Assembly (NCBI GenBank): GCA_027625915.1
Contig: JANTQA010000042.1
Span: 2,430,001 to 2,494,000 of the forward strand
Direction: 5' to 3'
DNA length: 64,000 nucleotides
DNA from: Anaeramoeba flamelloides
Taxonomy: Eukaryota > Metamonada > Anaeramoebidae
Positions within the stretch are counted from its first letter, which is position 1. Every line of letters begins with the position of its first letter. This document shows positions 23,958 to 34,983 of the stretch, piece by piece. Under the pieces are notes generated by a model. It saw only the letters and a program-made list of their open reading frames with translations. It was not told where the DNA came from and did not search any database. The translations under genes were made by a program, and so were the position numbers.

Positions 23958-25063
23958 GATAAGTAATAAAAAAAAAAAAAATTTCATATACATTGTTATC
24001 ATAAAAATAGCCTAGTTGAGTTCAATAATGGGAAAATTAAAATTAATTTTTATTGAATTATCAATTAAATTGATGAAACATTTTTTTGAATTTAATTTTG
24101 GTTCGATTAAGAAATTTTCTCTTTTTGGATTTTTAAGGGCTATCATAACAAAAAAAAAAAAAAAGTATGATGAGGGATATATGGTTCCAAATAATCTCCG
24201 TGGTGGGATTTTTTGGGTAGCCCTTAACAAGTTTTCATTGGGATAGAGGCAAAGAAAACAAAATTTTTGAAGAATCATTAGGTTAACCTTGAATTTTTTT
24301 TCGTATTTTTTGCATAATCCTTAATTTGGTTTATTTGGTAACAAAATAAGATATTGTAGTTTTAGTCTATGGTTTGTCAGTGTTTATAAAGATTGTATTA
24401 CATGCTGAAATTTTTGGATTTTTTAAAAGTGGTGTGTGGGGGGGGATATAAAATCATGAGTGTAGTTTTTGTATTTTTTTTTTCATTTTTTGGTTAGTTT
24501 GAAAACTTAAGGATTTGCTATTTGAAAAAATCCATTAAAAATTCATAAAAAGCAAAATGTTTTTTCAAAAATGAAATGAATCCAAACAAAATCAATTAAA
24601 AACAATACCAGTAAATTCAAAAAAATGTCGGCATTAAAATTTTTAGTTCAATTTTCATTTTATTAATTGTTTTTTTGAAAATTGTGATTTTGAAACATTT
24701 CATTTCAAAGAAGATTTTGAAAATCACTTGCTTTTATACAAATTTTCTTTGAAATTTAAACGGATAAAATTCTTTCTTTTTCCATATCCGATTTAAGTTT
24801 AAAACAATTAATAAAATGAAAATTGAACTAAAAATTTTTGGAATATTTTTTGGGTTTATCAGTAAGAACAAATTCATGAAGGATTATCCTAATTTTGTGT
24901 TCAGTTCAGATTATTGTTATAACTAACAACATACTTATTGATCACAAAGAATGTCTAGTCAAGAAATCATGATCTTGTAAATATTTACAATTTTTGAATT
25001 TTTTTTTTCAGTTTGTAGGTTGGTAAAAACATTTTTTGCACAATCTAAAATTCATAATTTACC

Positions 25064-26282
25064 TTAAGGGACTAGTAACTCTTATTTATTTTTTTTCCCA
25101 AAGGTAATAGAGTAATTATTTACATGAGGATACAATTAAACCCAATAAGAAACTTCATTTGTCAACTTTAGAGAAATGAATAATCATTTTTAAAAGATTT
25201 CATTTTTCCAATGGAATTTTCAGTCAAAAGATCTGATCCTTTTTTGTTGGGTTTTTCTATCAAATTAGAAAAATAAAAATTTGCAAAAAAAATTATTTTT
25301 GAAGAAATATCACTTTTAGTAATTTCTGAGAGTCTTTATGGGCAAGTAACGTTATGTCTTTAATATTATTTTAAAAATACAGGAAAAATAAATCAAATAT
25401 CGTATCCTTGAAGATCTAAAAAATTTGATCCATTATTTTATTCACAAATATTTATGAAATTTCTTGAAATTCTAAAGACTTGTCAATATACTTTTTCAAA
25501 TATCAAGAATATAAACAAGAAACTGTTTGTATTAAAATCAGGTATTTGATAATATCTATTATTTTTTTTATTATTAGATATATGCATTTGAATTTTTTTA
25601 TTTGTTTGGAAAATCTTGAAAAAATTGAGAAATAAATGTAAAACCTATTTGATACATTTAATCATTGGGTTGCTAATGACTTACTGAAATAATAAAGATT
25701 GGGTTTATAATTATTGATTATAAATAATCAAATTAAAAAGTATTTCTTTAGATAATAAGTTGAATTTTCCAGGTTTTAAAAAAGTATTTCGGGAGAATTT
25801 TTAATTCGATTCTTTGGTTCTTTTTCTCATATTTTTTCATTTAATCCCTAGAAAAGATAGATTTGGTCTGTTCTTTGAATCAAAAAATTATATTTTTTTA
25901 CAAGTTTAAAATAATTATTGTATTTTTTTTTGAGATTAAGTAGATTTTTTAAACTTAGTTATTTTAGAACTTAGTGGTTTCATTTTTAAAGTGTATTTTT
26001 GTACACTTCCTTTACAGGCAATAAGATTTCAATCTTCTTTCAAAGAAAATAATTTTTTTTAAATAATTCAGAAATATGTTGAATTTTGAACTTTTCAAAA
26101 ATGAGAAAAATGGATGTCTTTTAAAAACAATAATTCATTTCTGAAAATAGTATTAAAAGTAAGACATGTCTTGTAGTTATCAGATTTTTACTTTATTTTT
26201 CAATTTCAAGATACGGTAAAATTTTTTTTAATTTGTTAGTAAATTCTACTTGAAGATTTTTTTTAGTTTACTAGTCCCTTAA
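25064..26282 (+). mobile_element. TTAA-type element, copy X2
   Basis: Perfect 15-bp terminal inverted repeat: TTAAGGGACTAGTAA at 25064-25078 and its complement at 26268-26282. If the outer TTAA is the target duplication, the element proper begins GGGACTAGTAA, the pattern of piggyBac-type TTAA-specific transposons (which start with CCC rather than GGG in the classic case). 1,219 bp, no transposase frame, so non-autonomous or decayed. Sister copies: 20972-22570 and, truncated and inverted, 2040-2574. Confidence 0.75.
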
Positions 26283-26672
26283 AAAGGTTCCAAAAATAAA
26301 AACCCACTCATAACAGGGACTTTTCACTTCATTTTTAAAATATCAAAGATTTTAGTACAAAAATATAAATATACTTGAAGACAAAGTCGAAAGTAAGTAA
26401 AGTGAGAGGTAAACAAAATTGATTTTAGTTTTTTCTTATTGAAGTTAAAGACTTTTTAAAAGTTTTTTGGATCGAAATATACTTGATTTTGATTTTAATC
26501 ATAACCACCAAAAAAAAACATTAAAATTTGTAATATCTTGACTTTCTTTTAATGAGCTAACTTTTAAATCATTTTTGAGTCGGATTAGGTCTTGTGTTTC
26601 AACTCACAGAAAACAGAAAATTAGGGTATTCCTAAAACAAATCAAAAAAAAAAAAAAAAAAGGATTAATTAC

Positions 26673-27405
26673 CTCGCAATAAAAAACATCCTTTTGGTTG
26701 ACACACCTTTAGCGTAAACAAATAAAGAATAATTTCAATGCCAAAATTGCCTCTATCAACATAATCACCCAAAAACAAATAATTTTTCACACCTTCTTCA
26801 CATTCGCCACAAGCCGCAAGTATATTTAACAAATCATAAAATTGACCATGCAAGTCCCCAACAATGATGATCGGAGATTGTACGTGTAATAGGTTTTCTT
26901 CTTTTCTTAAGACTGTCTGTGTTTTGTAGCATAGCTCAAGGAGAGCCTTTTTTTCAATCTTGCCTTCTTGTCTTAAATGCTCGCGTAATAAAAAGGAATC
27001 AGGGCAATTTGTAAAATCGATAAATAATTCCTTGTTTGTTAAAACAACTCTTGTCGGTGGTGGGACTTCGGTAAGTTGTCTATCTTCACCACAATTAATA
27101 AGAACAATTGAATTTTCATCTTCTTCTTCTTCGTCTTCGTCTTCGTCTCCACTCCCACTGCCTATTTCTCTGTCCCACAAAGAAGTGATTTGTGAATTCT
27201 TATTTTTGTTTTTTTTTTTGTTTTGATTTTTGTTGTTTTTTTCATTCAGCAAATTATAATCTTCAAGATCAAATAGATCCTCAAAACTTGAAGATAAAGA
27301 CGCAATTTCCTTATTTTCAAGATCCATGGATTCCGATTCAATTCCTGAACTCGAGTTCTCAATCGACTCTTGAGAAGCGGAAAAAAAATTCAAATTTTCA
27401 TTCAT
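26673..27405 (-). CDS. Calcineurin A catalytic subunit, 5' part
   Basis: Starts at the ATG at 27405 (context TTTACAAATGAAT, shared with the histones). The first ~130 residues are low complexity: Ser/Glu-rich, an Asn/Lys run, then an acidic Asp/Glu run. The catalytic domain opens with PPPTRVVLTNKELF, typical of PP2B, and continues REHLRQEGKIEKKALL, VGDLHGQFYDLL (metal-binding GDxHG), FLGDYVDRG and FLLRG. It stops inside RGNHE at 26673, where GTAATT follows; the rest is at 20429-18977. Joined, the protein would be about 728 residues against roughly 520 in animals, the excess being the N-terminal acidic region and the long C-terminal tail. A PP1 or PP2A identity is ruled out by the PP2B-specific VFTW and PYWLP segments in the second part. 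Confidence 0.93.
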
Positions 27406-28094
27406 TTGTAAATTAAAAAAGAAAAAGAAAATGAAAATGAATACATTTGTTTTGAAAAAGTGAGCACTAAAAGAATTAAAAATTGAGAGTAAAACTCTTT
27501 GGAACATTCGTGTAATGTGTTTGGATGAATACAAATACGACAGTATCAAGATTAATCGGTTTTCCAATGGTTTGAACTTTTGTTTTTTGTTATTGTGTAT
27601 TTATTGACTTTTAAGGTCTTAACTCCATAATAGTTTGATCTACAATCAAAATATGTTGTAGTTGAAAGCAAATGATATTAGTGATACATGATTCACATGA
27701 TCAAAAATATGGATGAAAAATATTATTGTACATAAATATTTAAATTTGTTGTTAGATCATCTTGGAAAATGAAAATTTTGAAATATTTTAATTACTTTTG
27801 TAAACTGAAAGATAGAAACCAATTACTCTTTGTTTCAAAATAAATACACGTTATTTTCATTCAACTTTCCAAAAAAGTTGTTGACAAAAGATGAAATACA
27901 ATTTAGACTCTCTAATTATTCCATACCATGTCTTGATAAATATTTTATTATTCATTGTGAAACTTTGATATTTTATTACATTTCTGCAAATAATACTGTA
28001 GTAAAAATAAAGCGTGCAAAAAAATATAATGTGTGTTTCAAAATGAAAAGCTTGTTTTTTTGTTATAGTTGACCAATACATTAACCAATGAAAG

Positions 28095-28440
28095 AAACCA
28101 ATAATAAACCCTAAAAAAATATGGTATTGGTTTCTTAAAGTTCTATTATTAAAAAGAAATTCTAAAAATGAAGGATCAAATTACAAAATTTATCTCAAAA
28201 AATAAAGTAAATTTTTTAGAAAATTTTAATCATAAAATCAAAAAAAATACAAAAAAATTGAGAATATTATTAAAAATTTCAAACTAATTGTATTCCTAAT
28301 TTAAATTTTACTTCGAATATCAACGGATTTACTTTCAAAATCGATTTGACCAAAGGTATACTATTGTATAATAAATTGGATCTGGCATTGGAACAAGTTA
28401 AAAAATGCACGAATAATATTTTGAAACAGGGATTATAGTC
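28095..28440 (+). repeat. Repeat family E, copy 1
   Basis: Pairs with about 43190-43500 (GGTTTCTTAAAGTTCTATTA, AAAATGAAGGATCAAAT). The distal part, 28270-28437, reads as an open frame (INGFTFKIDLTKGILLYNKL, DLALEQVKKCTNNIL) that is still traceable but interrupted in the second copy (KGLAFKNDLNLV). This suggests an old mobile element with a protein-coding part; family not recognised. Confidence 0.5.
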
Positions 28441-29217
28441 GTTGTGCACGCTTTATTTTGATCACTATAGTTTTATGTTTCTTTTGGGGATTTTTTAATA
28501 AGAGAAATTCAATTTTTGTCTATTTTTTTTGCAATTAATAGTAAAATGTTCATCCAGCATTTAAAAAGTAATATTTAGAACTTGAACAAGTAATTATTGA
28601 TGTAATTTTCAAAATTTTGGTAATTTTTAGATAAATATTAAACTTTTAAAAAGTAAGGCTATTTTTTTTATTTCCTTTTTCTATTAAGCTAGTTGCTTTT
28701 ATCAAATTATTTTCAATTTGAGAAAATAATTGGCATAAAAATCTATTCATCAATCATTTAATTTTTAAGGGGTTTGAATTTTTTAGTAGCAATAGCACAA
28801 TATGTTAGATATTTTGTGGTGCTTTTACTTCAATTTTGAAAATTAATATTGGTGGTTCATTTTGATATGTGTCTCAAAATGCTGATTTTTTTTTCTCCTA
28901 TTCTTGGAATAGTTTTTACTAATTCATGGATTATTTTTTCTTTAAAAAGATCAAATTCAATCATATGATTTTACTAATCTAATTTTGAGAGATCTTTGAA
29001 CTATTGATCACTCCTTAAATTTACATCCAATAACCATGAAGGCTATTTTTATACTTGTTCAAATCGAAAATTATTCTTTAATAGTTGAGTTATAGTGGTG
29101 AAAAATACTTTTTGGGGAGGAATTAAAAAAAAATTGCAATTTTTATCAGTATCTAATATCAATTATGTGTCTTGAACCTGTGGCATAAGTAGATTACAAA
29201 AAATCAAAAAAAAAACA

Positions 29218-30590
29218 TTAAGGGATCAGTTTTCTCCGACAACAAGGCAAAATTTTAAAATATGTTATTGGTGGTATTCTCTACTTACAAATTTTGTATA
29301 TGCCAAGTGTCAAAAAATTCTGATCGACTAAGAAAGCCATAAATGAAAATTAGTTTAGTGAGATCAATTTTTTTTTTCCATTTTTTCTGAAAAAGAAAAA
29401 CATTTAAAAACAATTTTATTTCTCATATTATAACAATTTTTTACCCCTTTTTATTACCATTTTGATCATTATTAGACAACTTCAAGTCTATGTTACGAGT
29501 AATATTAATATAAAAATTTTTTTTCGTTTTTGAGATAAAACTTTTGGTTCAGCAAAAAAATTATATATTGAACTGATTAAAAAATCATTGTATTTTTTAT
29601 GAATGGTAGTTATAATAATTAAAGTTTTAAAGTCATGTAATATTTTACTAAGGAATTTTGTTTTTGTTCTAAGATGAAATTTGATTTTTCAAAATAAATT
29701 TTTCTTGGAGATTTTTGGGAAATTAGTTAATTTTATCCTCAAAATTCAAAATTAATTTTTTGTTGCCAAAAATGATTTTAATTTTTATAAGGATTTTTGT
29801 GAATAAGACCAAACTATTTGTTAAAAATTTTTTTCAGTTTTTTTTCATTTTTTTGAAAATCAGAAAACAACTTTTTCAAAATCTGCAAGAAAAAATTTTT
29901 TATGCTAATAGATCTCAATTTAATTGATAAATTGTGGTTAGACTTCCACCAAATATTCATTTATTGAATCACCTATACCACAATTAGATTTATTGGATAA
30001 GATTTGAATTGAAATATTGATTATTAAAGAGAAACCAAATAAAAAATTTGCTTTCGAAATCAATACTTTCCAACATAAAACGAAAAATTTGTTTTACCAT
30101 TTTCAAGAATTAACGTAATTCTTAAACAAAATAATAGGTTACTTTTTTTCGTTTTATATTGGAAACGTGTAAATTTTGAATTTCAAAAAAGAGACTCAAA
30201 TCAATAAATGTTTAAATGGGGTTAACTCATCCATTTCAGAAATAGAAACACAAAATTACAAAAAAATTTTTTTTAAGATCTTGACAAGATTTCATTTGAT
30301 TTTTAAAAAAGAATATTCACGTACGTTTTTTTGGAGAAAGGATCCCAAACACGTAAATATATATTACAAGTTTGATTTGGTGTCAATTTTGTATATAAAG
30401 AAAAATATTTCAATTTTAAAATGGTTGGTAATGGGCAATTTTTTAAATCTTGAAGTTTTTTTTTTTATCTAACCAATAGGTTATTTTTTAAAAAGATTAT
30501 TAATCAAATAATTTGTTTGGTAAATAAAGAGTCATTATAAAATAAATTGGTTAAATTAAAGTGGGTTAAATTCTTAAGCTATACCCTTAA
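29218..30590. mobile_element. Putative TTAA-bounded element
   Basis: Left end TTAAGGGATCAGTTTTC at 29218; right end TAAGCTATACCCTTAA ending at 30590. The two share the TTAAGGG core in inverted orientation but little more. Weak case resting on the terminus pattern alone. Confidence 0.25.
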
Positions 30591-30936
30591 GGAAAAACAA
30601 TTTTTAATTTTGTTTTTGAAATTTTGAATATAAATAATGTAAATTCGGGTATATTGTCTCAAGAAAAGGTAATAAAAAAAAAAAAAAAGGGGGGGGGGGG
30701 GCAAACTTCATAGGAAATTTCAATTGAAAAGGCAAAAATCAACTTTTTTTTTTTAAATAGAATATTTTCCAATACATTAGCCTTACCTTCTACAATTCTA
30801 ATTTTGGTGAAAAAAAATAAATTCATTTTTTTAGCAGCATTTATAATTAATATGAAATTGAAGGTCAATCAACATAGAACCAAAATAACTTACTACTACC
30901 ACTAATATAAAATATATTTTTTCCCCTGTTTCAGAA

Positions 30937-31489
30937 TTTCGAATCCTTAATGGTCAATTCATTACTGTGAAAAGAATTTTTTTGAAATTGAAAAATTTTC
31001 AAATAAAGTAACTAATTTTTTAGTTCTTAATATTGGCAAACAAATTGTTAACAAACCTTATATTGATGGGGATCTTCAAATGCCAAAATATGAAAAAATA
31101 GCATATTTCCATTGTGTTAAAAAAAATCATCAAAAATCACTTCAAAGTTTCCGTGGTTTCTTTCCTTGGGAAATTGGATTTTTATCTTTTTTTATTGTCA
31201 AAAATAATTTCTCAAATCTTATAATGGAAATTGGATTTGTTATTCCAAGATAGATAAAAATTGTTAGGGTTCCCAAAATGATTCCATTTTTGGAATTTTT
31301 AGAATAATTATCATTGATAATTGTAATGATAAGATTAAAATGGTTCCGATAGAATCAAGTTTTATCAAACATTTCGAAGTTGTTAAAGTCACACTTAAGT
31401 ATAAATTTTACAATTTGTCTAAAATTATTTTATTCTGGTTTTCTATGGAATCAAAAACAGAATTATTTTTTCGGATACCAAACTTCGAT
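30937..31489 (+). pseudogene. Decayed coding-like blocks, unrecognised
   Basis: Three neighbouring stretches have protein-like composition: 30937-31012 (FRILNGQFITVKRIFLKLKN), 31023-31250 (IGKQIVNKPYIDGDLQMPKY, then FRGFFPWEIGFLSFFIVKNN and IMEIGFVIPR) and 31310-31489 (IIDNCNDKIKMVPIESSFIK, VVKVTLKYKFYNLSKI). They are in different frames or separated by stops. The last block and its flank (GTTCCCAAAATGATTCCATT) are similar to 56065-56400, where coding is more decayed. It may be part of a mobile element or a broken host gene with short introns. The W-E-I-G spacing faintly recalls SPRY domains, not enough to name. Confidence 0.35.
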
Positions 31490-32674
31490 TAAAAAAACAA
31501 TAATAAATTTGATTCTATTTTATAATGAAAAAATTTTATTATCAAGGATAAGTATAAAACCCCAAGGATTGGCAAAAAGATAATTAAAACTAAAATTTAA
31601 ATAAGAAAAAACACAAAATATTTAATTAATAAAGAAATATTAAGATTCTTTTTAATAATTTTAAAGATTGGATTTTTAATTATAAATAAATTTGGAAATG
31701 AATGGATTCTTTGAAAAAATGAATTTATTGTTGTGGAAAAATAGTGAAATAAAAGAAAAGAGTGTCACATGATTTTTGATTGAAAGTACTACCGAAAATG
31801 TAAAATAAAATCTCTTATCAAAGAAACCAATTAACTTCAAATAATGATACATTAGATTATTTTCAATTAACGAAAAAAACATACTAAAGGTCTACTTTCT
31901 TGTTGAAATTTTTCCTGTGGTTTTGGGGGTCTCAAAAATAACAAATTTTTAATAATTGATCAATAAAAGAAAAACCAATACTAGAGGATAGTATTAAAAA
32001 ACTGTTATTGTATTAAATTTTTCATTTTTTCTTTATTTATTTATTTTTTTATTCTTTTATTAATTGATCTTACCTTTGATTTTTCAGTAATTTTCGCAAT
32101 TAAAAAATTGTTTAACTTTTTTTTTACAATGATTAAACATAAATAAGTTGAGAAATTTTCATTGAAAAAAAAAATATTTGATTTCATATATAGTAGGGAA
32201 AAAATATCATACACAAAAAACCCACCAGAAAAGATAATTATTTGTTAATATTGGGAAATTTGGTATGTAATTTCTTTTATTTTCAATCAAATCATTTTTA
32301 TAAATAACCAAATTTTTTATGAAATTAGTAATAAATCTACCTAAATACCATTAAAATGGGGTCTCTCCAAAATACTCAAGTAATTGTTTGATATTTGGGT
32401 AGATCAACTTTTTTTGGAAAAAATAATCACATTTTATGGGGGGGGGTGCTAAGTTTGGAAAAAGAAAAGTTTTATTCTTATTTTTTGATTGGTTCAATGG
32501 TGTTTTGGACAGGTATAATTTAATTAATGGTTATTCCAATGTGTGGGTGGGTTATAATTTTAAAAGTTTGATTCTTAGAAAAAAAAAAGGATTTTATTAT
32601 AAATAAATGAAATTACACTCCAATTTAACTAATATTCGTAATTAAAAATCCGTTCAGGGATTTTTTTCACTGCT

Positions 32675-34259
32675 TTAAGGGGTTAGTGTCTACCGAGGTG
32701 AATACTAAGATCAAAAAATGTTGTTATTGGGTATAGCTACATTACTTAGACATTATTTTAAAAAATCTTGAAAAAAAATGATTAATAAAGTAGTAATATT
32801 CGTTGATCACATCAATTAAAAATGATCTTTGTATTAGTAAAAAACACAAAAATTTATACTATCATTAATCCCGGGTTGTGGAATTTTTATATGTAATCGG
32901 TGATCTTTCTATCGCATTTTTGTTCCCCTGGTGTATTCGGGGTACAGACAGTTTCTATTTGGTAAGAAAAATGATAGTGTTATTTTTTTGATATATTTTA
33001 ATTAATTTTTTTCCTTTCTTTTTTTTATTTGATAAATTTTCTTTAATTGCTCCTTTTCTCTAAATAAAAAAAATAATAAAAAAAATAAATACCCAAAAAT
33101 TTCAGATAAAAATCTGCATTTCGTCATAAATTTAAAGGTTGAATTATCAATATTTAGAGCCCAAATTTGCCAAATGTTCATCTTAAAGTTATAGTGGAAT
33201 GTAAATTAGTCACTAAAACATTTAAATATTTAACAAATATATTCAATGACTTTGGCATTATTTTTACAAAATATTTTCTCAATTGAAAATATATTTCTAT
33301 TCCATTTCACTTTAAAAAAGGGGAAACAAAACAAACTAGTCTTTGGGTTTTTATGTTGATAGTTATTGACTTAATCTTTTGAAATTAAAAAATTCAAAAA
33401 ATAGTTACTTTTGGAAGATCCAAATATGAATTTTAAGATATCTGGATACAATTATTGGGGTTTTCTATTTTTAGATTAGGAACAGGGATTAAAAAAAAAA
33501 ATTCTAAAAAAGAAAATTGTTGGAAGGAATTGGTGTTTATCAAGGAGATCCTTTATCCCCTTTATTATTTGAATTTATTACTCCTTTTCTCTTAGAAAAA
33601 ATTAAACCATTAGCAATACATGTTCAGATGTTTGTAGATGATCTAATTTTGCTTATGAAAGAATCATTGATAGAAATCAATTTTCAACTAGAAAAAATCT
33701 TTAAAATTATAAAAGATTTCAGAATAAATCCAAAATACTGATAAAACGAAAAAAACTTTAATTCCAAAGAAAATTTTATATCTTGGTATTTGGCTGGATA
33801 AAAAAACTCATTTAAAGTTTAACCTTGAGAAAGTTAAGACTAATTTCAAAAAGATAATCAATATCTTTCAACAAAAAAATTTTTCTAATGGATTAAAAAT
33901 TCAATTCTTTAAAGCAGTATTACATAGTCAACTATTATATGGATTAGAAATATTTGATTTCACAAAAACAGATTTTAAACTTATCTTTGAGTCTTTAATA
34001 AGATTCCTAAATAAAAATTTTGGAATTCTGGCCCACAAGAGGGGCTAATAACTCCTCCCTTAAATAAAAAAAAAAAAAAAAAAAAATTTTTAATTGTTAT
34101 CAGTAGTAAAAAATGTTAGAATTGAGAGTGGAATAAGATTTCTAATAGATTTTTTAAATTCTCAGAAAATATTTGAGCCCATAGTGTACTAATATCATTT
34201 ACACCGAATTATAACATACTTTGATTAAAGAGAAATCTATGGTGATGCTAATCCCTTAA
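32675..34259. mobile_element. Putative TTAA-bounded element with LINE inside
   Basis: Left TTAAGGGGTTAGTGTC (32675) and right, reverse-complemented, TTAAGGGATTAGCATC (ending 34259) match at about 12 of 16 positions. The interval of 1,585 bp contains the LINE fragment at 33517-34048. The ends belong to the same terminus family as 25064-26282; whether they form one element is uncertain. Confidence 0.35.
33517..34048 (+). mobile_element. LINE (non-LTR) reverse transcriptase fragment, dead
   Basis: The first frame (33517-33738) encodes LEGIGVYQGDPLSPLLFEFI followed by VQMFVDDLILL, the QGxPLSP and F/YxDD motifs of a LINE-type reverse transcriptase (catalytic Asp pair present). It ends at a TGA at 33739. 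The similarity resumes in another frame at 33734-34048 with KILYLGIWLDKKTHLKFNLE and the thumb-like LHSQLLYGLEIF, ending at TAA 34046. So one frameshift, no N-terminal fingers, no endonuclease and no 3' part. A 5'-truncated and partly decayed copy. Nested frames and A-rich flanks fit; the long A run at about 34067-34086 is 20 bases after the second frame and may be a remnant tail. Confidence 0.82.
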
Positions 34260-34596
34260 GATAACCAAGAAATTTTTAAGTTATGTCCCAAAAAAGAATC
34301 ATAATGTACAATCAGAAAATTACTTGGTCTATTTCTGAAAAGATAATTTTATTAGATCAAATTAAGCTATAGCTTATTTATTTTTTCAATATAACTGGAA
34401 CACTACTAACTTTTAAGAAAACTTGCTCAAACGATAAAAACTTTAACAAAAATTAAATAAAAACAAAATCAATGTAAACAAATTAGAAATGTGAAATAAT
34501 TAAAGTTTATTATCTTAAATTAACTTTTGATATGTTAAAATACTTCTCTTTTTTTGAGATTGTATTATTATCATAAGACAACTAAAATTAATCAAT

Positions 34597-34983
34597 TTAG
34601 TTTTTTTCAGATCCTTCTTTCTTTTTTGGCCTTAAGGCTTCGTGGATAAATGGAATGACACCACCTTCATGAATTGTAACACCGTCAAGTAATTTACCAA
34701 GTTCGTCATCAGATTTAATAGCTAATTGGACATGTCTTGGGAGGATTCTTTGCTTTTTGTTATCAATGGCTGCGTTTCCTGCCAATTCAAGTAATTCTGC
34801 AGTTAAGTATTCAAGTACAGCTGCCATGTAAACTGGAGCACCAGCACCAACTCTGTTTGCATATTTTCCTTCTCTTAAATGTCTATGAATACGACCAACT
34901 GGAAATTGAAGACCAGCTTTGAATGATCTTGAGACTGGTTTTGCTTTTGGTTTCTTTTCGCCTTTCTTTGCTTTTTTGGACAT
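34597..34983 (-). CDS. Histone H2A
   Basis: 128 residues, single exon, ATG at 34983 in context TTACAAATGTCC. Histone fold is complete: [80 protein letters not shown]. Short Lys-rich N tail; C tail [10 protein letters not shown] lacks the SQ(E/D) motif of H2A.X. The core is canonical, but the docking segment [11 protein letters not shown] is closer to H2A.Z (GGVIPHIHKSL) than to canonical H2A (GGVLPNI). Divergently paired with H2B at 36427 across 1.44 kb, with matching upstream regions. A short AACTAAA/TTTAGTT inverted repeat overlaps the stop codon (34580-34602). Forms nucleosome cores with H2B in the nucleus. Confidence 0.98.
   Translation of the reverse strand: MSKKAKKGEKKPKAKPVSRSFKAGLQFPVGRIHRHLREGKYANRVGAGAPVYMAAVLEYLTAELLELAGNAAIDNKKQRILPRHVQLAIKSDDELGKLLDGVTIHEGGVIPFIHEALRPKKKEGSEKN

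Larger units (their letters stand above)
20430..26672 (-). other. 6.2-kb intron or insertion in calcineurin A
   Basis: Separates the codons for RG and NHE of the conserved RGNHE motif. With the GTAATT donor at 26672 and the AAAG acceptor ending at 20430, the frame is off by one base. The sequence GTAAT occurs at both edges (26672-26668 and 20430-20426), and deleting one copy plus everything between restores RGNHE exactly. The interior holds two related TTAA-type elements (20972-22570, 25064-26282), a copy of repeat B (23375-23957), a TAA tract (20463-20500) and about 18 A residues next to the right edge. Other introns in this window are 86-260 bp. Either an intron enlarged by transposons with one base lost, or an insertion with a target duplication. 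Confidence 0.7.
27406..34596. other. Long repeat-rich intergenic region
   Basis: About 7.2 kb. Holds repeat family E copy 1 (28095-28440), a putative TTAA-bounded unit (29218-30590), decayed coding-like blocks (30937-31489), another TTAA-bounded unit (32675-34259) with a dead LINE fragment, a 13-G run (30689-30701) and a 9-G run near 32438. The two opposed short frames at 27830-28081 show nothing recognisable. No intact gene. Confidence 0.5.

Noticed and set aside
20972-26282. The two related ~1.2-1.6 kb direct repeats inside the calcineurin interruption taken as long terminal repeats of one retroelement
   Set aside because: X2 has its own inverted termini, the interior between the copies shows no reverse-transcriptase or capsid-type frame, and a third partial copy exists elsewhere, so they are better read as separate DNA-type elements.
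34580-34602. Histone-type 3' stem-loop at the end of H2A
   Set aside because: The AACTAAA/TTTAGTT inverted repeat overlaps the stop codon, is A/T-only and imperfect, and does not match the metazoan histone stem-loop; H2B shows no equivalent.
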